64,000 nucleotides of DNA from Congeria kusceri (GCA_027627225.1 CM051029.1:25428851-25492850); one strand, 5' to 3'. Positions 22,566 through 36,029 are shown, counted from the stretch's first letter. Made by a program: numbers and translations. Notes: generated by a model from the sequence alone, not told the origin.

Positions 22566-25180
22566 GTAACAACGTTAACATAAGAACAAGGTTGTACTGT
22601 GTCCACGTTATCTTTTACTGCTTGCCCTCCATTTTAATTTACAGCATGCGATCGGACTATTTTCGCGTAAAAATTGGTTTTAGCAGGAATTTGAATATTG
22701 CGTTTATGTTGTGATAATGTCCTCAATCAAAATATGCAATTAAAACGATTGCAGTGAGGACTCATATGATATTTTGGGTGTTATAAATAAAATGCTACCA
22801 AGTTAGTTTTATTTTCCATTGTTAGCTGATTTTTTGATTTTTTGTTTTATGTTTATTAATACGTTATATAATTGGGATACTAGCTTTTGTCAACAATGCT
22901 TTAATACGAACTCGTTCGGTGTAATAATTTTGTCGTCGAATAGTTTCGATTGACTTTACAATTTCGTTATTTTTTATATAGCTAATGTTGTGTATTGTAC
23001 ATGTTTGTAACTGTTTTAAAGTAAACACATCCAGCCTCCACAACAACAGCAGCAACAAAAAAGCAACAACAACAGGAACAACAACAAAACTAATACTACT
23101 ACTAATACTACTACTACTAGTACTACTACCAATAATAATAATACATGTATATATTATTATTCTTGCATTTACAATACGAACTATTTTTTACAGTATTTTT
23201 TGGGTTGTTTTTTGGCAGTTGAACCGTGAATTTTGTTCTTCGTCTGTAGAAAACTCCGCGCGTGTCATGTTAGAATATTATATTAAAAATATAACTATTT
23301 AAGCGTATTTACTAAATATAACGAAACAATGACTTTACGGTGTCCACGTTCTTTTCTTCTGCGTCGCCACCGTTTCCTTTACATCATGTGATGTGACTAT
23401 GCTCACGTTGAAGTAGGTGGTGGCATAGATTTAATTCGTGCGACAATGTTGTGATAATGTCCTCAATCAAAGCGTATAATTATATTGGATATACTGACTA
23501 CCGGCTTTGCTCTTTTATGTTGTGATTATGTTCTCAAAATGTAGGGTTTAAATAATCGTAGTGACAATCGCTATGTTATTTTGGGCGTTTATGTTGTGAA
23601 AATAATAAAATATCTTCAAACGTACACTTAAACTGTGTATAGTGATGATCGCTTTGATAATATGTTTTGCATGTTCATGTTTATGTTGTAAACATCCGTG
23701 AATATATTACGTACATGTGCTCGCACTGAGAAAAATTAATAAGTTTTGTTTCACCTGTGCCTTTATACACGATTGTAAAGTAGTAGACGAATGTATTCAT
23801 TCTCCGTCCCAAAAAATATTGTATACATGTTTTATCTTACTGAATTGATTTCTCTTTATACATGTTTTTCTTTAACACACATTCACAATCTGTTTTATTA
23901 TTTACATTTGTTTTAAACTCTTAATCCAGAAACTTATAATAAACTGTTTTGTATTTTAAAGACTGTGGAAATCCTTGTATCTAGAAAAGACAGTGCTACG
24001 ATTTTGTTTCACTTTTGTTTGTCTCATTTGCTATTCATTTTTGATTTACTACTCATAAAAGCCTTATTTTATGAAGCAAATGTTTCGCGTCTTACATGTT
24101 TGTTACCTTTTTGCAGTTTACATTTCTTAAATGCACACTCTTTTTTTTTTTTCTATTCGAATCACTTCTAGACTATTGCATTTCACTTGCTTGCTTTAAT
24201 TGAAACATAATTTTAGATTATTGTTAAATATTTTCGAAGAATATTGTTTTATTATAACCTTATTACATTCGTTTTAAGATAAAATTAAATATAAAATATT
24301 TATTAGACCTGCTTTGATCATTCCAACCGAAAATATTTCATTCAAGATTTGAAAAATGGTGCCAATTATATTTGATCAGTGTTTTTGTTGTTACATATAT
24401 CGTATACGTTAAACGTTTATTTTTTTTTTAATTTAAAAAACTGCTGTAATAACATAGGTATACAATGTTGATTTTGTTTGCGTTTTCTTGATACGCATAT
24501 ATTGTTTTACGAGAGGATATTGTTACTTACTTTTAATCTACGTTTACGGACTGTGATAAAGTTTATCGCATATCTTTCTAACCCTTTTCAATAAATATTT
24601 TCTAACAATTGTGTTTGTTTTGTACACGATTTTTAAAGTTAATAATTGCGAAGGATCGTTTTTTTAGCATGTTCTACAGTTTGAATTGTATCTTGCTACC
24701 AACCCAAACAGTGACTTAATAAAGCGTTGACCGTATAAACTTGTCGATATCCGGCAATCGACGACGATGTTAGGTTGTTTACCCTCGGCACTGCGGTTTT
24801 AAACCATTGCCCGAGCACACTGTTTAACATAGTATCACAGTTATTATAACTATTCCACTATCGGAATTCGCAATATATAAAGATTGCAGTGTGGATACGG
24901 TGCCATAATATTAAAAATCTGTGTGGGAATAAAAATCTCAGTTTATATAATACACAATAGTGTTAAAAAACCCACCAATTAAAGGGTACTATATTTATTA
25001 TAACACATATTTAAATGGTACTATATTTATAACACAACGATATATATTTACATTATTGTGTATGCTACTTTGTAAAATATTCACAATTTATTATGATTAC
25101 TAAGTATTATGTGTTGGAAATGTATGTATATAAGAATACAAAGTAGCAATAAAACAGCTTAGTTTCTGTGCAAAAAAGTC
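22566..25180. other. AT-rich intergenic DNA with a duplicated segment and a simple repeat
   Basis: No supported gene. A segment of about 170 bp with gtgtccacgtt and atgttgtgataatgtcctca occurs at 22590-22760 and again, diverged, at 23336-23490. A CAA/TAC-type simple repeat occupies 23038-23150. At 24775-24910 there is a diverged copy of the cattgcccgagcacactg-type unit also found at 25625-25757. The rest shows nothing I can assign. Confidence 0.6.
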
Positions 25181-25756
25181 GTTAAAACGGAATGACCTAT
25201 TTAGAATGACAAGGGAAAATCGGTCGGCCAATCGAAATTGGGGTAGTGCGCGTGACGTCACAGTCAAGGTATTGCTATCGTGTTAACATTTATCAAAAAT
25301 TTAATGAGTTTGGGGGTTAAAATAAAAGTTAATAAATAACTTTTTGACTTGGAATTGCAATTATCATATACAACAGGGGTCATACTATAGCATATTAGAA
25401 CATACAAGGATTTGGAGACCGATAAAATGTAAACTTCATGTGGTAAAGTAATTGAGAATTGAAAACCGCTCATGCGGTGACTTTCTACAAAAAGTGTCAA
25501 AGTTTTGGTTTTAATAATTATTTTATTATAACATATTTTGGTGTATAGGTAACAAATTTATAAAATAATTAAGTTAGAAAGAGTCAATGAACTAGGAATA
25601 TGCTAAACGGTGGAAAGCAGCCGATTGGAGTTGTTTACCCTCGGGACTTCGATTAAAAACCATTGCCCGAGCACATTGCTTAACATAGATACTTTGCTTA
25701 TATTTGGCAATACATATATAAAACTTTCTTTGCACTGTGGGTGCGGTGCCAATAAT

Positions 25757-28700
25757 AACAAGAGTGCCATGATGGCCCTAGGTCGCTCACCTGAGTTTAA
25801 GGCATCATAATGGCTAATAACAAGAGGGCAAAATGGCACTAAATCCCTTACCAGAGTATACAAATCTGGGCCTTGCAGAAGTTTGTTTAGCCTATATAAA
25901 CCATGTGACCCACAGGGCGTGGCCACTTTCTACCCTAGGGGCATAATTTGCAAAATATTTGTAGTGGACCATTATTCAATGTTCATACCAAACATGAAAC
26001 CACTGGGCCTTGCGGTTTCAGAGGAGAAGTTTTAAAGTCATTTTGTTGTTTAAATGTAAATAAATCATGTGACCCCCTGGGGCATCATTGGAACAATCTG
26101 TGTAGAAGACCACTCCACAATGTTTCACACAAAATATAAAACCTCTGGGCCTTACAGTTTCAACAAGGAAGATTTTTAAGGCCCACTTGCCATATAAGTC
26201 TATATAAACCATGTGACGCCCGGGTCATGGCCACTTTTTACCAAAGGGGCATACTTTGAACAATCTTTGTAGAGGACTACTATACGATGTTACATATCAA
26301 ATACGAAATCACTCCGGTTTCAGGCGAGATTTTAAAGTCATTTTGCTATTTAAGTCTATATAAATAATGTGATCCTGAGGGCAAGGCCAGTTTTGACCCC
26401 TGGGACATCATTTGAACAATCTTTGTAGAGGACAACTATACAATGTTACATACCGTATAGCAAGCCTCTGGGCATAGCAGTTTCAGAGAAGAGTTTTGAA
26501 GTCATTTTGCTATTTAACTTTTAAGTCTATATAAACCATGTGACCCCCGGGGTGTGCCCAGTTTTGACCCCAGGGGCATCATTTGAACAATCTTAATCTT
26601 TGTAGAGGACCACCATACAATGTTACATACCAAATATGAAACCTCTGGGCCTAACGGTTTAAGAGGAGAAGATTTTTAAAGTCATTTTGCTAATTAACTC
26701 TATATAAACCATGTGACCCCCGGGGTAGCCCAGTTTGACCCCAGTGGCATAATTTGAAGAATCTTTGTAGAGGACCACTATACAACGTTACAACCAAATA
26801 TGAATCCTCTAGGCCTTGCAGTTTCTGAGGAGAAGATTTTTGAAGTCATTTTGCTATTTAAGTCTATATAAACCATGTGACCCCCGGGTTGTGCACAGTT
26901 TTGACCCCAGGGGCATCATTTTAACAATCTTTGTAGAGGACCACTACCGTAATTACTCAGTCATAAGTCGAGGTTTTAAGCCTCTTAAATCGTGGTTATA
27001 AAGTACATTCGACCAGAGTTGGCATAAAACCCAGGTTTCATAGTGTTGACCGGCCGGGCGGGTAATACTGAGAAAAACCGGGTTTACAGGGTTTTACTGG
27101 GCAATAGTGGGCAATACTGGGGAAAAAAGATATTGCACAATTATGTTTACATTACATACTAATACTGAGTTTCTACATTATAAACACATATCTATTAACA
27201 AGTATATACTGTAAGTTACATTGTTTATTTCTATTTCATGTGGAAACATATTGATAATTTCTTTTCTTTTTCACAAAATTTAAGTTTGATTTTTTGGTCA
27301 GTCTGGACAATACATTATTGCTTGGCATCTGTGGTTGAACTCTCATTCATTTTCTTTTTCTCAGTATATACTATTGTATAATGTGACAGAATTATGTTTA
27401 TGAAAAAAAAAAAGAAGAAATGAATGTATAAGAGATATTTGACAATTCTAACATATTTGTATTTTATAAAATATTTTAGTCAATATCATGTTGCAACAAG
27501 ACCCTATTGCAGCCCCATGCAGTACATTAAATTAATGACATAATATTGTGATATCATTTATAACCCATCCACAATATGTACACCCTCTTAAACAAACACA
27601 AACATTGATTGAATTGACAGAGTGATAAAAAAAACAATTAAACTGGACCCCTTGAATAAACATTAGACCTATCTCAATGAGGGGTAGGGCAAAGGCCCAT
27701 GTCAAGTAGGGGCCTTCTCCAAACCATGAAAACATGCATTGATTGGCACCTTAAGTGTCTGATTTCTGCTGTTAATTGTGCATCAGTATAAAAATAATTA
27801 TTCTGTATTGCTTCATCATTACTAATCATGCTTTGAAAGTGAAAAAAAATTAATGTAAGTAATGAAAATAGAAGATAAAAGTGATTTGTCCAGTAATCCC
27901 AGGTATTGCCCAATATCAGATTATAATAATATTGACCAGGCTGGGGTTATTGTCCAGACAGAGAAGGCCTCCCCAAGTTTTATTGTTTACACAAAAAAAG
28001 AATAGTTCAATGCAAGAAAAAAAAGAACGATGAATAACTTAAATAAGTGTAGACATATTTCAATATCAAGCAGAATCATTTCACAAACATTTATATAGAA
28101 AATATATAATAAGCGTTGCCAAAAAAATGAATGAATGAACCAGTGGATATGCGCAGGCACTTACAAAAATACTGTAACTATGCATATACTGGATCTGCAA
28201 AACTAAACAAGTCATTTTCCTTATGACATAAGTTAACTGAGCATTTAGATTTATAAAAATTAAAACTGCAAATTAACTGAAGAAAAAGTAGTATTGCCCA
28301 GTATTACCTACTTTCAGAGAATTGACCGGAGCGGGAAAAACCGGTAAAACCCGCCGGGAAAACCCGGGGGTGGGTAATTCGTGCCAACCCTGCATTCGAC
28401 TCATGAGGCAGTTCACAAAAAATCGTAGCATGTTATATTGAAATATTTGTCAATGCTTACCTGCATATTTGTTAATCCACACACTATAATCCATTCATAT
28501 TTACCACAGTTTGCCCTTTCTATTAATTACCGACAATTAAGACACAATGCATAACTGTTTCATTATTAAATAAGATGCAAACTGTGAATGAAACTACTAT
28601 ACAATGTTTCATACCAAATATAACACCTCTGGGCCTTGCAGTTTCAAAGGAGATTTTAAAGTCATTTTGATATTTAAGTCTGAATAAACCATGTGACCCC

Positions 28701-30068
28701 CGGGGTGTGGCCAATTTTGACCCCAGGGGGATCATTTGAACAATCTTTGCAAAGGAGCACTATTCAATGTTACCAACCAAATATGAAACCTCTAGGCCTT
28801 GAAGTTTCAGAGCAGAAGATTTTTGAAGTCATTTTGCTATTTAAGTCTATATAAATCATGTGACCCCCGGGGTGTGGCCAATTTTGACCCCAGGGGCATC
28901 ATTTGAACAACATTTGTAGAGAACCACTATACAATGTTGAATACCAAATATGAAACCTCTGGGCCTTGCGGTTTTAGAGAAGATTTTTAAAGTCATTTTG
29001 CTATTTAAGTTTATATAAACCATGTGACACCTGGGGTGTGGCCATTTTTGACTCCAGGGGCATCATTTGAACAATCTTTGTAGAGGACCACTATACAATG
29101 TTACATACCAAATATGAAACCTCTAGGTCTTGCGAATTCAGAGGAGAAGATTTTTAAAGTTATTTTGCTATACAAGTCCATATAAACCATGTGAGCCCCG
29201 GGGCGTGGCCAGTTTTCACCCCAGGGGCATTATTTGAACAATCTTTGTAGAGGACCACTAGAGGATGTCACATATCAAATATGAAAGCTCTGAGCCTTGC
29301 GGTTTCATAGGAGAAGATTGTTAAAGTCATTTTGCTATACAAATCTATATAAATCATGTGACCCCCGGGGCGTGGCCAGTTTTGACCCCAGAGGCATTAT
29401 TTGAACAATCTTTGTTGAGAACCACTATACAATGTTGAATACCAAATATGAAACCTCTGGGCCTTGCGGTTTTAGAGAAGATTTGTGAAGTCATTTTCGA
29501 TATAAAACTATATAAACAATGTGATCCCCGGGGCATGGCCAGTTTTGACCCCAGAGGCATTATTTGAAAAATCTTTGTAGAGGACCACTATACAATGTTA
29601 CATACCAAATATGAAACCTCTGGGCCTTGCTGTTTCAGAGAAGAAGATTTTTAAATGTATTTTGCTCTACGAGTCTATATAAACCATGTGACCCCCGGGG
29701 CGTGGCCAGTTTTGATCACAGGGGCATTATTTGAACAATCTTTGTAGAGGACCACTAGAGGATGTCATATATCAAATATGAAAGCTATGAGCCGTGCGGT
29801 TTTATAGGAGAAGATTTTTTAAAGTTTTTACTTTTTAAATCTATTTTTAGCTCTGGTGACCTACATATGCAGTGGACCGGAAAGATTTGAAAACTTTGAA
29901 AGAGGTCCACCCAAGAATCATTCCTGTGAAGTTTGGTGAAAATCTGCCAAGCGGTTTAGGAGATGTTGTTTAAATGAAAAGTTCACGACGCACGCACACA
30001 CGCACGCACGACGGACAACGGGCGATCACAAAAGCCCACCATGAGCACTTTGTGTTCAGGTGAGCTAA
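25757..30068 (+). mobile_element. Helitron-like non-autonomous element with internal ~167-bp tandem repeats
   Basis: Two blocks (about 25800-26945 and 28590-29830) hold some 15 tandem monomers of about 165-170 bp, with marker sequences accatgtgacccccggggcg, gaccccaggggcat and tttgtagaggaccactatac. The right end has a short hairpin (gagcac-ttt-gtgttc) and then aggtgagctaa, a 3' CTAA as in Helitrons. The related sequence at 37580 lacks the insert (ctaataataaaaatctatgc), giving an empty site that sets both ends. Bivalve pearl-type elements have the same plan of core repeats of about 160 bp (established knowledge). No Rep/helicase gene is present. Confidence 0.7.
27014..28392. mobile_element. Non-autonomous hAT-type transposon, 1379 bp, nested
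   Basis: It starts cagagttggca and ends tgccaaccctg (inverted), with further imperfect inverted similarity inward (gaccggccgggcgg against ccgccgggaaaac, and actgggcaata against tattgcccagt). It is flanked on both sides by the identical 8-mer cattcgac (27006-27013 and 28393-28400). An 8-bp target duplication and CAG-initial TIRs are diagnostic of hAT elements. The interior is AT-rich with no transposase frame. It lies inside the Helitron-like element and splits its repeat array, so it is younger. Confidence 0.88.
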
Positions 30069-32402
30069 AAATCTATGCTTAAAAACAGGAATACTTGTAA
30101 GTCAATAACTTACATGAAACATGAAAGCACACTGTTCTTGTATAAGGAGACAACTACCAGGGTATACAGTTTAAAGGGGAGCAATTCTGCAATAACCTTT
30201 TATTTGTCAACAGGAGTTACCTCCCTTATACCAATAAAGAGTTCAACTGTAAAACCTTATGTGAATGTACAAATGACTATTCTATTTGTAAATATGTCGT
30301 ATGTTAGGGCAATAGGACTAAATGGGTATAGCATACTTTGCAACATTGGAAAAAATAAAGGATGGAAACTGAGTTTGATCTATACTAACATGAAAAAGTG
30401 GAAATTGGAAGAAATAGGCCAACTAGAATAAGAATGAAATGGGGGGAACACATAATTTTATGTGAATCGCCATTTTTCTAGACCCATTATGCAGCAAATG
30501 CTGCAACGGAATTGTTGGAGTCTTGTTTACTTAGAGATCTGGGTAAGTTCGGGTAATAATTACCATATACTATATGTCGTAATAAAATTAAAAAACCAAT
30601 GTGCGAATACACATGGGACAGTATTTACAATAACGACAACAAACAATGTTAATTATTTCCAGATTTCCATTGAGATTTAGTGGAATGTAACCTGCCCCAG
30701 GGTGATAATTTAAGATCAAGAACAAACATAAAAGGATGAGAATCCAATATACAGTAAAATTAGGATAAAACATATATTACATCCTTCCTGCACCATATAA
30801 CGGCTTGCTTTTTAGGGCCTTTAAAAATAACACAGATAAAACAAGATATAACTAATAAAAGGAACTGACTAGGCTGTACAATTATATACAGATAAAAGGG
30901 AATCACCCTGGGGGGCACATGAAATTAAGACTTTGTCTCGTTCTTGATTTTAAAAGAAGGGGTAGCACTGGTGGGGGAAGGGGATTTTGGCCGGCAGTGC
31001 TAGAGAGGTATTTTGAGATATTGGGACCAGGGGGGGTACACAGGATTACATGATTTACATAGATAGGGACACTTAAAAGAGGTAGTTTAACACATTAAAA
31101 GCTAAAAATGTGAATAGTCCCTGCTATAAAAGAGTTGTTCATTAAAAGTATGCAGAATTCTGCATTTAAGAATAACTGCAGAGGATCTCATTATGTAATA
31201 TCACACAGAATGTATGTCAAAATTGATCATTATTAACAATATGGTTAAAATACTTGCCAAACAATTAAGAAACTTACTACCCATGTGAGTTACAACAATA
31301 TATAATACACATTAAAAGATTGATAACCGGGTCCTCCCCATTTAATATAAAATCTGCAATAAAATGGGTTTTATTAATACTTGACAATAGTAAAAGGGGC
31401 AAACTGCTTTACTAGAAAATGGCTTAATATAAGGAATCCTTGGTCAATCAGATTGGCCATGGTTGAGGGAGGGCTCCGTGAGCAACAGAGACATATATAA
31501 TAACATGGTATTTAAATTAAGACATGTGTTACTATATTTCTGTGCGCCCGGCCCAGCACGGCTCATGTTAGACCTCGGAGGGAAAGGGGGGAAAAGGAAA
31601 TGGAGTAGGGGGATTCCTGCAGCTATTAGAACATTGTATATTGTTCCACTGAAAACAATAATTTACAAATTAAGTTAAGTTAAAATGGCATATATTAGTT
31701 AATTTGCCTGAGGTCCAGGAGGTATAAATTTAAATTATCAATAAGAATGTGCACAATATATGAGCACAAAATATGAAGAAGTCAAAAGTAGAACCTCTTT
31801 AACCATATAACACAGGCAAATATATTTAAATTATAACTAAGAGTACGGTACTGTTGACCATTGACATAGCCAGTTTTGCACAATATAAACACTGGCTGGG
31901 TTTAACCCTCTAAATACCCTACTGAGCATTGTTTATTATTGTCCCAGTGTACTGGGTAAGATATAAGTGGTTTTTTAAGAGTTCTGTCCCAAGATATAGG
32001 GGTGTATACAGAATTTGGTTAGGCAGGAATGATCTGCCCTTCAGTAGGCTGAATATCACCAATTCCTCATATATATGGGGCTGTAATGTACTACAAAGAG
32101 AATGAGTGTAATACACACTGGAAGACAGTAAATAAATTTAATCATTGCTAAAAAGGAATAATTTAAGCACAGTACAGTAAGAAGCTATTCAGTGATAGAA
32201 GTAAATTATTAAATCACCTGAGTCTCCCCAGATATGGGAAAATGTCTATTGAATTTCTATTTTTTAAAATAGAATGTGTTCTTATTAAGCTGCAGGACCC
32301 CTATTTGAATTTATATTTTATCTGTAATCTGGCAGTCCACAAGATATGTTGCCAGAGATTTGTACACTGGTAATTTATTTTTGCCAGTAAGATTTAAGAT
32401 GT
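30069..32402 (-). repeat. LINE 3' flank or long 3' UTR, shared with 37590-40145
   Basis: Blocks through this stretch recur in order at 37590-40145: aaggggagcaattctgcaat, gcagcaaatgctgca with gttggagtcttg, ggataaaacat/ggatgaaacat, cgcccggcccagcacggctc and aacactggctgggtttaacc. In both copies it follows the end of the LINE's minus-strand ORF2, so it may be a 3' UTR of about 2.3 kb or part of a larger duplicated unit. No coding potential. Confidence 0.7.
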
Positions 32403-32588
32403 TTAATTAAGAGTAAAATCAATGTTTAAATTGGAAACATTGGATTTAAACTGTTCTCTCTGAGTAGAGAACTGGGGGCACTGTGTCAGCAGGTGGTCCA
32501 CTGTGAAGGGGATCCCACATTGAGGACAGAGAGGGTCCAGCTTTAAAATATACCTTCCCACACTAGCAGGCAAAAGACTGGTCCCCAT
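32403..32588 (-). pseudogene. LINE copy 1: C-terminal Cys/His finger of ORF2
   Basis: The frame reads MGTSLLPASVGRYILKLDPL, then CPQCGIPFTVDHLLTQC, a C-x2-C-x7-H-x4-C knuckle that ends many RNase H-bearing LINE ORF2 proteins and is thought to bind template RNA. It is separated from the RNase H frame by 90 bp of out-of-frame sequence, so the protein is broken here. Confidence 0.85.
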
Positions 32589-32678
32589 CCTCAGTCGGCT
32601 AATGCATTTGTCAATAATGATATTGGAAGAATATTGATGCGGCCGACTGAGGATTTTCTGGGCAATGGTGAAAGGGGC

Positions 32679-33224
32679 TTAATATAAAGTGTTCGCGGGT
32701 GGCATATTGTTCCACTCCTGCATAACATAGGCCTTGGCCCGGGAGTATATTTCTGTTGGGGCTAGTGGGACCCCTAATATTAACCTTTTGAGGCCCTCCT
32801 TAGCCTCCCTGTCCGCCTGATCATTCCCCGGGATGTCGACATGTGCTGGGCACCAAACTAAGGTTACCTGTAAAGATTTGTCTAGGCAGTTTTGATTCAG
32901 TTCAAAAATTTGATTTAAAATATCAGGCCTAGACCTGCTATTTCTATTTTTGATGGACTCTAGTGATGATAAAGAGTCCGAGAAGATAGCAGTTTCAGTT
33001 GGCTTCTTAACTAATATCCAGCACATTGCAAAGCTAATGGCCAAATGTTCCGCCAAATATATAGAAAGACTGTTGCCGAGTCTGAATGTTCTTATAATTT
33101 TTTTGGAGGGAATTACGAATGAATTGGCTACCAAGCCAGAGTCAGGGCATTTGGAGCAGTCTGTATAAATTTTTAAATGCTCAGCATACTGAATATTAAT
33201 ATAATTGAGAGTTTCTGACCTCAC
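32679..33224 (-). pseudogene. LINE copy 1: RNase H domain
   Basis: About 180 residues. The catalytic acidic residues are in place: YTDCSK (D), LAEHLAI (E), FSDSLSSLES (D) and a late D in GNDQADREAK. WCPAHVDIPGND matches the conserved handle region with its His. The domain removes the RNA template strand during reverse transcription. Its frame differs from that of RT because of a shift near the G-run at 33294-33302. Confidence 0.9.
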
Positions 33225-33250
33225 GAGGTGCGGAGAGTCAGATTTTGTTA

Positions 33251-34723
33251 CTATTGTAGATAGATAGTTAGTGGGAGTGGAGCATCCAGAGTGGGAGGGG
33301 GGGGTTCGGAGGGATTCAGGTCTGCCACAGCAACCTCCTTGAGACTGGCCTCTTTCACCAGGGTCCGGGTGCTGGCCCCAAATGGGAAGGCAACATGCTT
33401 GTTTTTAAGCTCCCCGCCCCTGATGAAGGTGCCCGTCCCAAATAGCTTGTTAATGGGGTTTGAGCCGTGTCTGGTCTTGGCCCTGGCCCAATATTGGAGG
33501 GTTTGTTGTTTTCGGCGCAGGGTGAGAGGCAGCACTCCGGCCTCCTCCTCTAATGTACAACGCTGTGTACACTGCAGTGCCCGTAGGGCTATCCTGAGGG
33601 CCTTGTTTTGTATTGTATCTACCATTTTGAGGGCGTTTGGCGTAGCACATGTATAGATTTGGGCCCCATAATCTATCTTTGGACGAATAAGGGACTTGTA
33701 GAGGAGAGGGAGGCTATTTTTATTGGACCCGAAACCTGTGCCTCTCAACATCCTCATTAAATTTAAGTCCCTTTCGCACCTTTCTGCCAAATATTTGAAG
33801 TGGTGAATAAATGTTAACCATTTATCTAGGTACCTATGTAGAAATTTCACCACTTTTTCAAAAATGATTTTAGTGCCGCCTAAAGTTAAGTCCAAAGAGT
33901 GCTGTTTTTGATTGCCAAACAGGATTACAACTGTTTTTGTGGGTGAAATTTTGAATCCCCATTCAATGGCCCATTTCCATATAGAGTCTAGCTCTGCTGG
34001 GGCCTTTTTTTGCAGCTTTGACAGCTTGGACCCCATTAACCTGGTGCCGGAGTCATCGGCAAATTGGGAGATAACCATGCCTGATGATTTAACGGTTTCA
34101 GGCAGGTCATTGACAATGATGGAGAACAGCAGGGGAGAGATGACAGACCCCTGAGGGGTGCCTCTTTCAGTTATTGCTTCGTCTGAACTCACACCATCGA
34201 CTCTGACTGTGATTTTACGACCCTCAAAGAAAGCACTTACATATTGGAAGCAGTGTCCGGTGATACCGTTATCAGCTAGCTTTGTTAAGATGCCGAAAGT
34301 CCAAGTTAAGTCGAAGGCAGCTTGAAGGTCCAAAAAGATTGTAAGTGCTGACTGCCCTCGATTTTTAGCCAAAATAATGTCATGCTGTAGCCTAGCTAGC
34401 TGGTCTAGTATAGAACGCCCTTTCCTAAAGCCAGACTGGAAGGGGTTCAAAATATTTTTTGTTTCCAATAAGTGCTCAAGTCTATTTTTGATCATGATTT
34501 CTAATAATTTACCAGCGTGAGAAGTGAGACTTATTGGTCTATAAGATTTTGGATCTGATTTATCTTTTCCAGGTTTTGGTACCGGTATCACTGTAGCCTG
34601 CTTCCACTCGGGTGGTATAAGACCCGTTGTGTACACCGTGTTGTACAATTCAAGCCAGAAATATAAAATGTGATCTGACATGTTCTTGAACATCAGATAA
34701 GAAAGACTCCTTCCTGCCACCAA
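33251..34723 (-). pseudogene. LINE copy 1: reverse transcriptase domain
   Basis: An open frame of 490 codons. It carries the RT fingers (PVPKPGKDKSDPKSYRPISL), LDLQAAFD with the first catalytic Asp, the GTPQGSVISPLLFSI loop and FADDSGT, where the usual Y of YxDD is F. The thumb follows, with a late RPKIDYGAQ. It is the best-preserved part of the element. The upstream join to the endonuclease linker is out of frame, and the usual K-x-PG-x-D segment before RT motif 1 is missing. Confidence 0.92.
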
Positions 34724-35240
34724 TGGCTGCTTTTAATTCCGAAAGAGAAAATGGTTGATTTAATGGGCAGTTATTATCCCCAGGCTCAGTTAAAATGTGT
34801 TTATTATGTGATTCAAACAGTTTTTGATGGTCCAAAGTTTCAGAGGGCAGGTTGAATCACTAGATACAGATTTGAAATGTTGAACCAAAATTTGAGCCTT
34901 GTCGCTTGGGGTACAGGCAATTTCGCCTTTAAATTTAAGTAGAGGCACAGGACAGTACGTAATTCCTTTGATTCTGTGAATTGTTTGCCAAAACTGCATT
35001 GAAGTAGAGTGTTTAGTATCAATGGATTCATAGAATTCTTTCCAATTTTGCTTTTTAGCTTCCAAAATGACCCATTTCGCAGTGTTTTCTAGAGACCTAT
35101 AATTTATAAGATTATGCTCCGCGGGGTTATTTTAAAAGATTTTTAGGGCTAGTTTCCTGTCCTGTACAGCCTTGGCGCATTCATCGCTCCACCACGGTAC
35201 TGATTTATTGCGTTTAATCTGGCTAGAAAAGACAGATATG
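34650..35240 (-). pseudogene. LINE copy 1: linker between endonuclease and RT
   Basis: Read in one frame it gives KRNKSVPWWSDECAKAV, the usual 'WW..EC..A...R' linker motif, then KLALKIF and an in-frame TAA. After that come AKWVILEAKKQNWKEF and FWQTIHRIKG. The frame changes again before the RT. Standard ORF2 layout, inactivated. Confidence 0.8.
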
Positions 35241-35246
35241 CTGCAT

Positions 35247-36016
35247 TCAGCTATGGACAGCAGTTTGTTGGTAAGATTTTTGCAGAATAGACAGGGTGAC
35301 TAGTTGAGGGAAGTGGTCAGATCCTAGGCTATCGGGTAACGGTTCCCTGGCAGAAGTGCTAGAAATCTCAGGGCTGGCTATGGTGAGGTCTATATGAGTC
35401 ATAGCTCCTGTATAGTCAAGCCTGGTTGGCAAACCGTCATTGAGCAAAATGAGGTCTTCCTCTTCCAACCAGGCTGCTCTTCCAACCAGGCTGTGACTGC
35501 TTTACCTCCCGCATCAGATTTAGGGGAACCCCAAGCGGGGTGATGTGCATTAAAGTCCCCAATATAGATGACATCATGGGGTCCTTTAATGGTCTGTAAT
35601 TGTGTGCTAATTTTATTCAAAGACTCATGATCACATCCTCTTGAGTATATGTTAACCAGGATAAGAGGTTGGTTCTTATTTATAATAACCTTAATTGCCA
35701 GCACTTTAATAACAGCACTACCATCAGCTTTTAAAGAGTCATTCACACTCAATACCTCATAGTTGATGTTATTTTTTATGTAAAAGGCTAACCCACCTGC
35801 AGAGTTATGGTTCAAGTTGCAGTGGTTTTTATACTCAATATTAAAGCCAGGAATAGTTTTATACTCACTGCCTTTAAACTTGGTTTCTTGTAAAATTAAG
35901 ACTTGTATGGATGGGTTTATGTCTAGAAAATGTTTAACTTCAGTATGTTTAACTGAAGACAAACCACCTTTATTAAATAAGACAATATTAAACCTACTGT
36001 CCATAGTGGCCCTCAA
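35247..36016 (-). pseudogene. LINE copy 1: APE-type endonuclease, frameshifted
   Basis: Residues visible: NIVLFNKGGL, LILQETKFKG (catalytic E), YIGDFNAHHPAWGS (D and N), and in the other frame THIDLTIASPEI and LGSDHFPQ (terminal SDH). These are the order and catalytic residues of apurinic-type endonucleases that nick target DNA. The frame breaks within an exact 17-bp tandem duplication (35460-35476 and 35477-35493), which shifts the frame by two. Removing one unit in thought would reconnect the two halves, so this looks like a late inactivating event. Confidence 0.9.
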
Positions 36017-36029
36017 TTAATCTGCGTCT

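Noticed and set aside
26946..28590. A further transposon around the hAT element (gtaattactcagtcataagtcg on the left, ttaattaccgacaattaagac on the right)
   Set aside because: The two sides do not form a convincing inverted repeat or target duplication; only the inner hAT is supported.
33291..33656. Plus-strand frame of 121 codons in the LINE
   Set aside because: Antisense shadow of the RT/RNase H coding strand.
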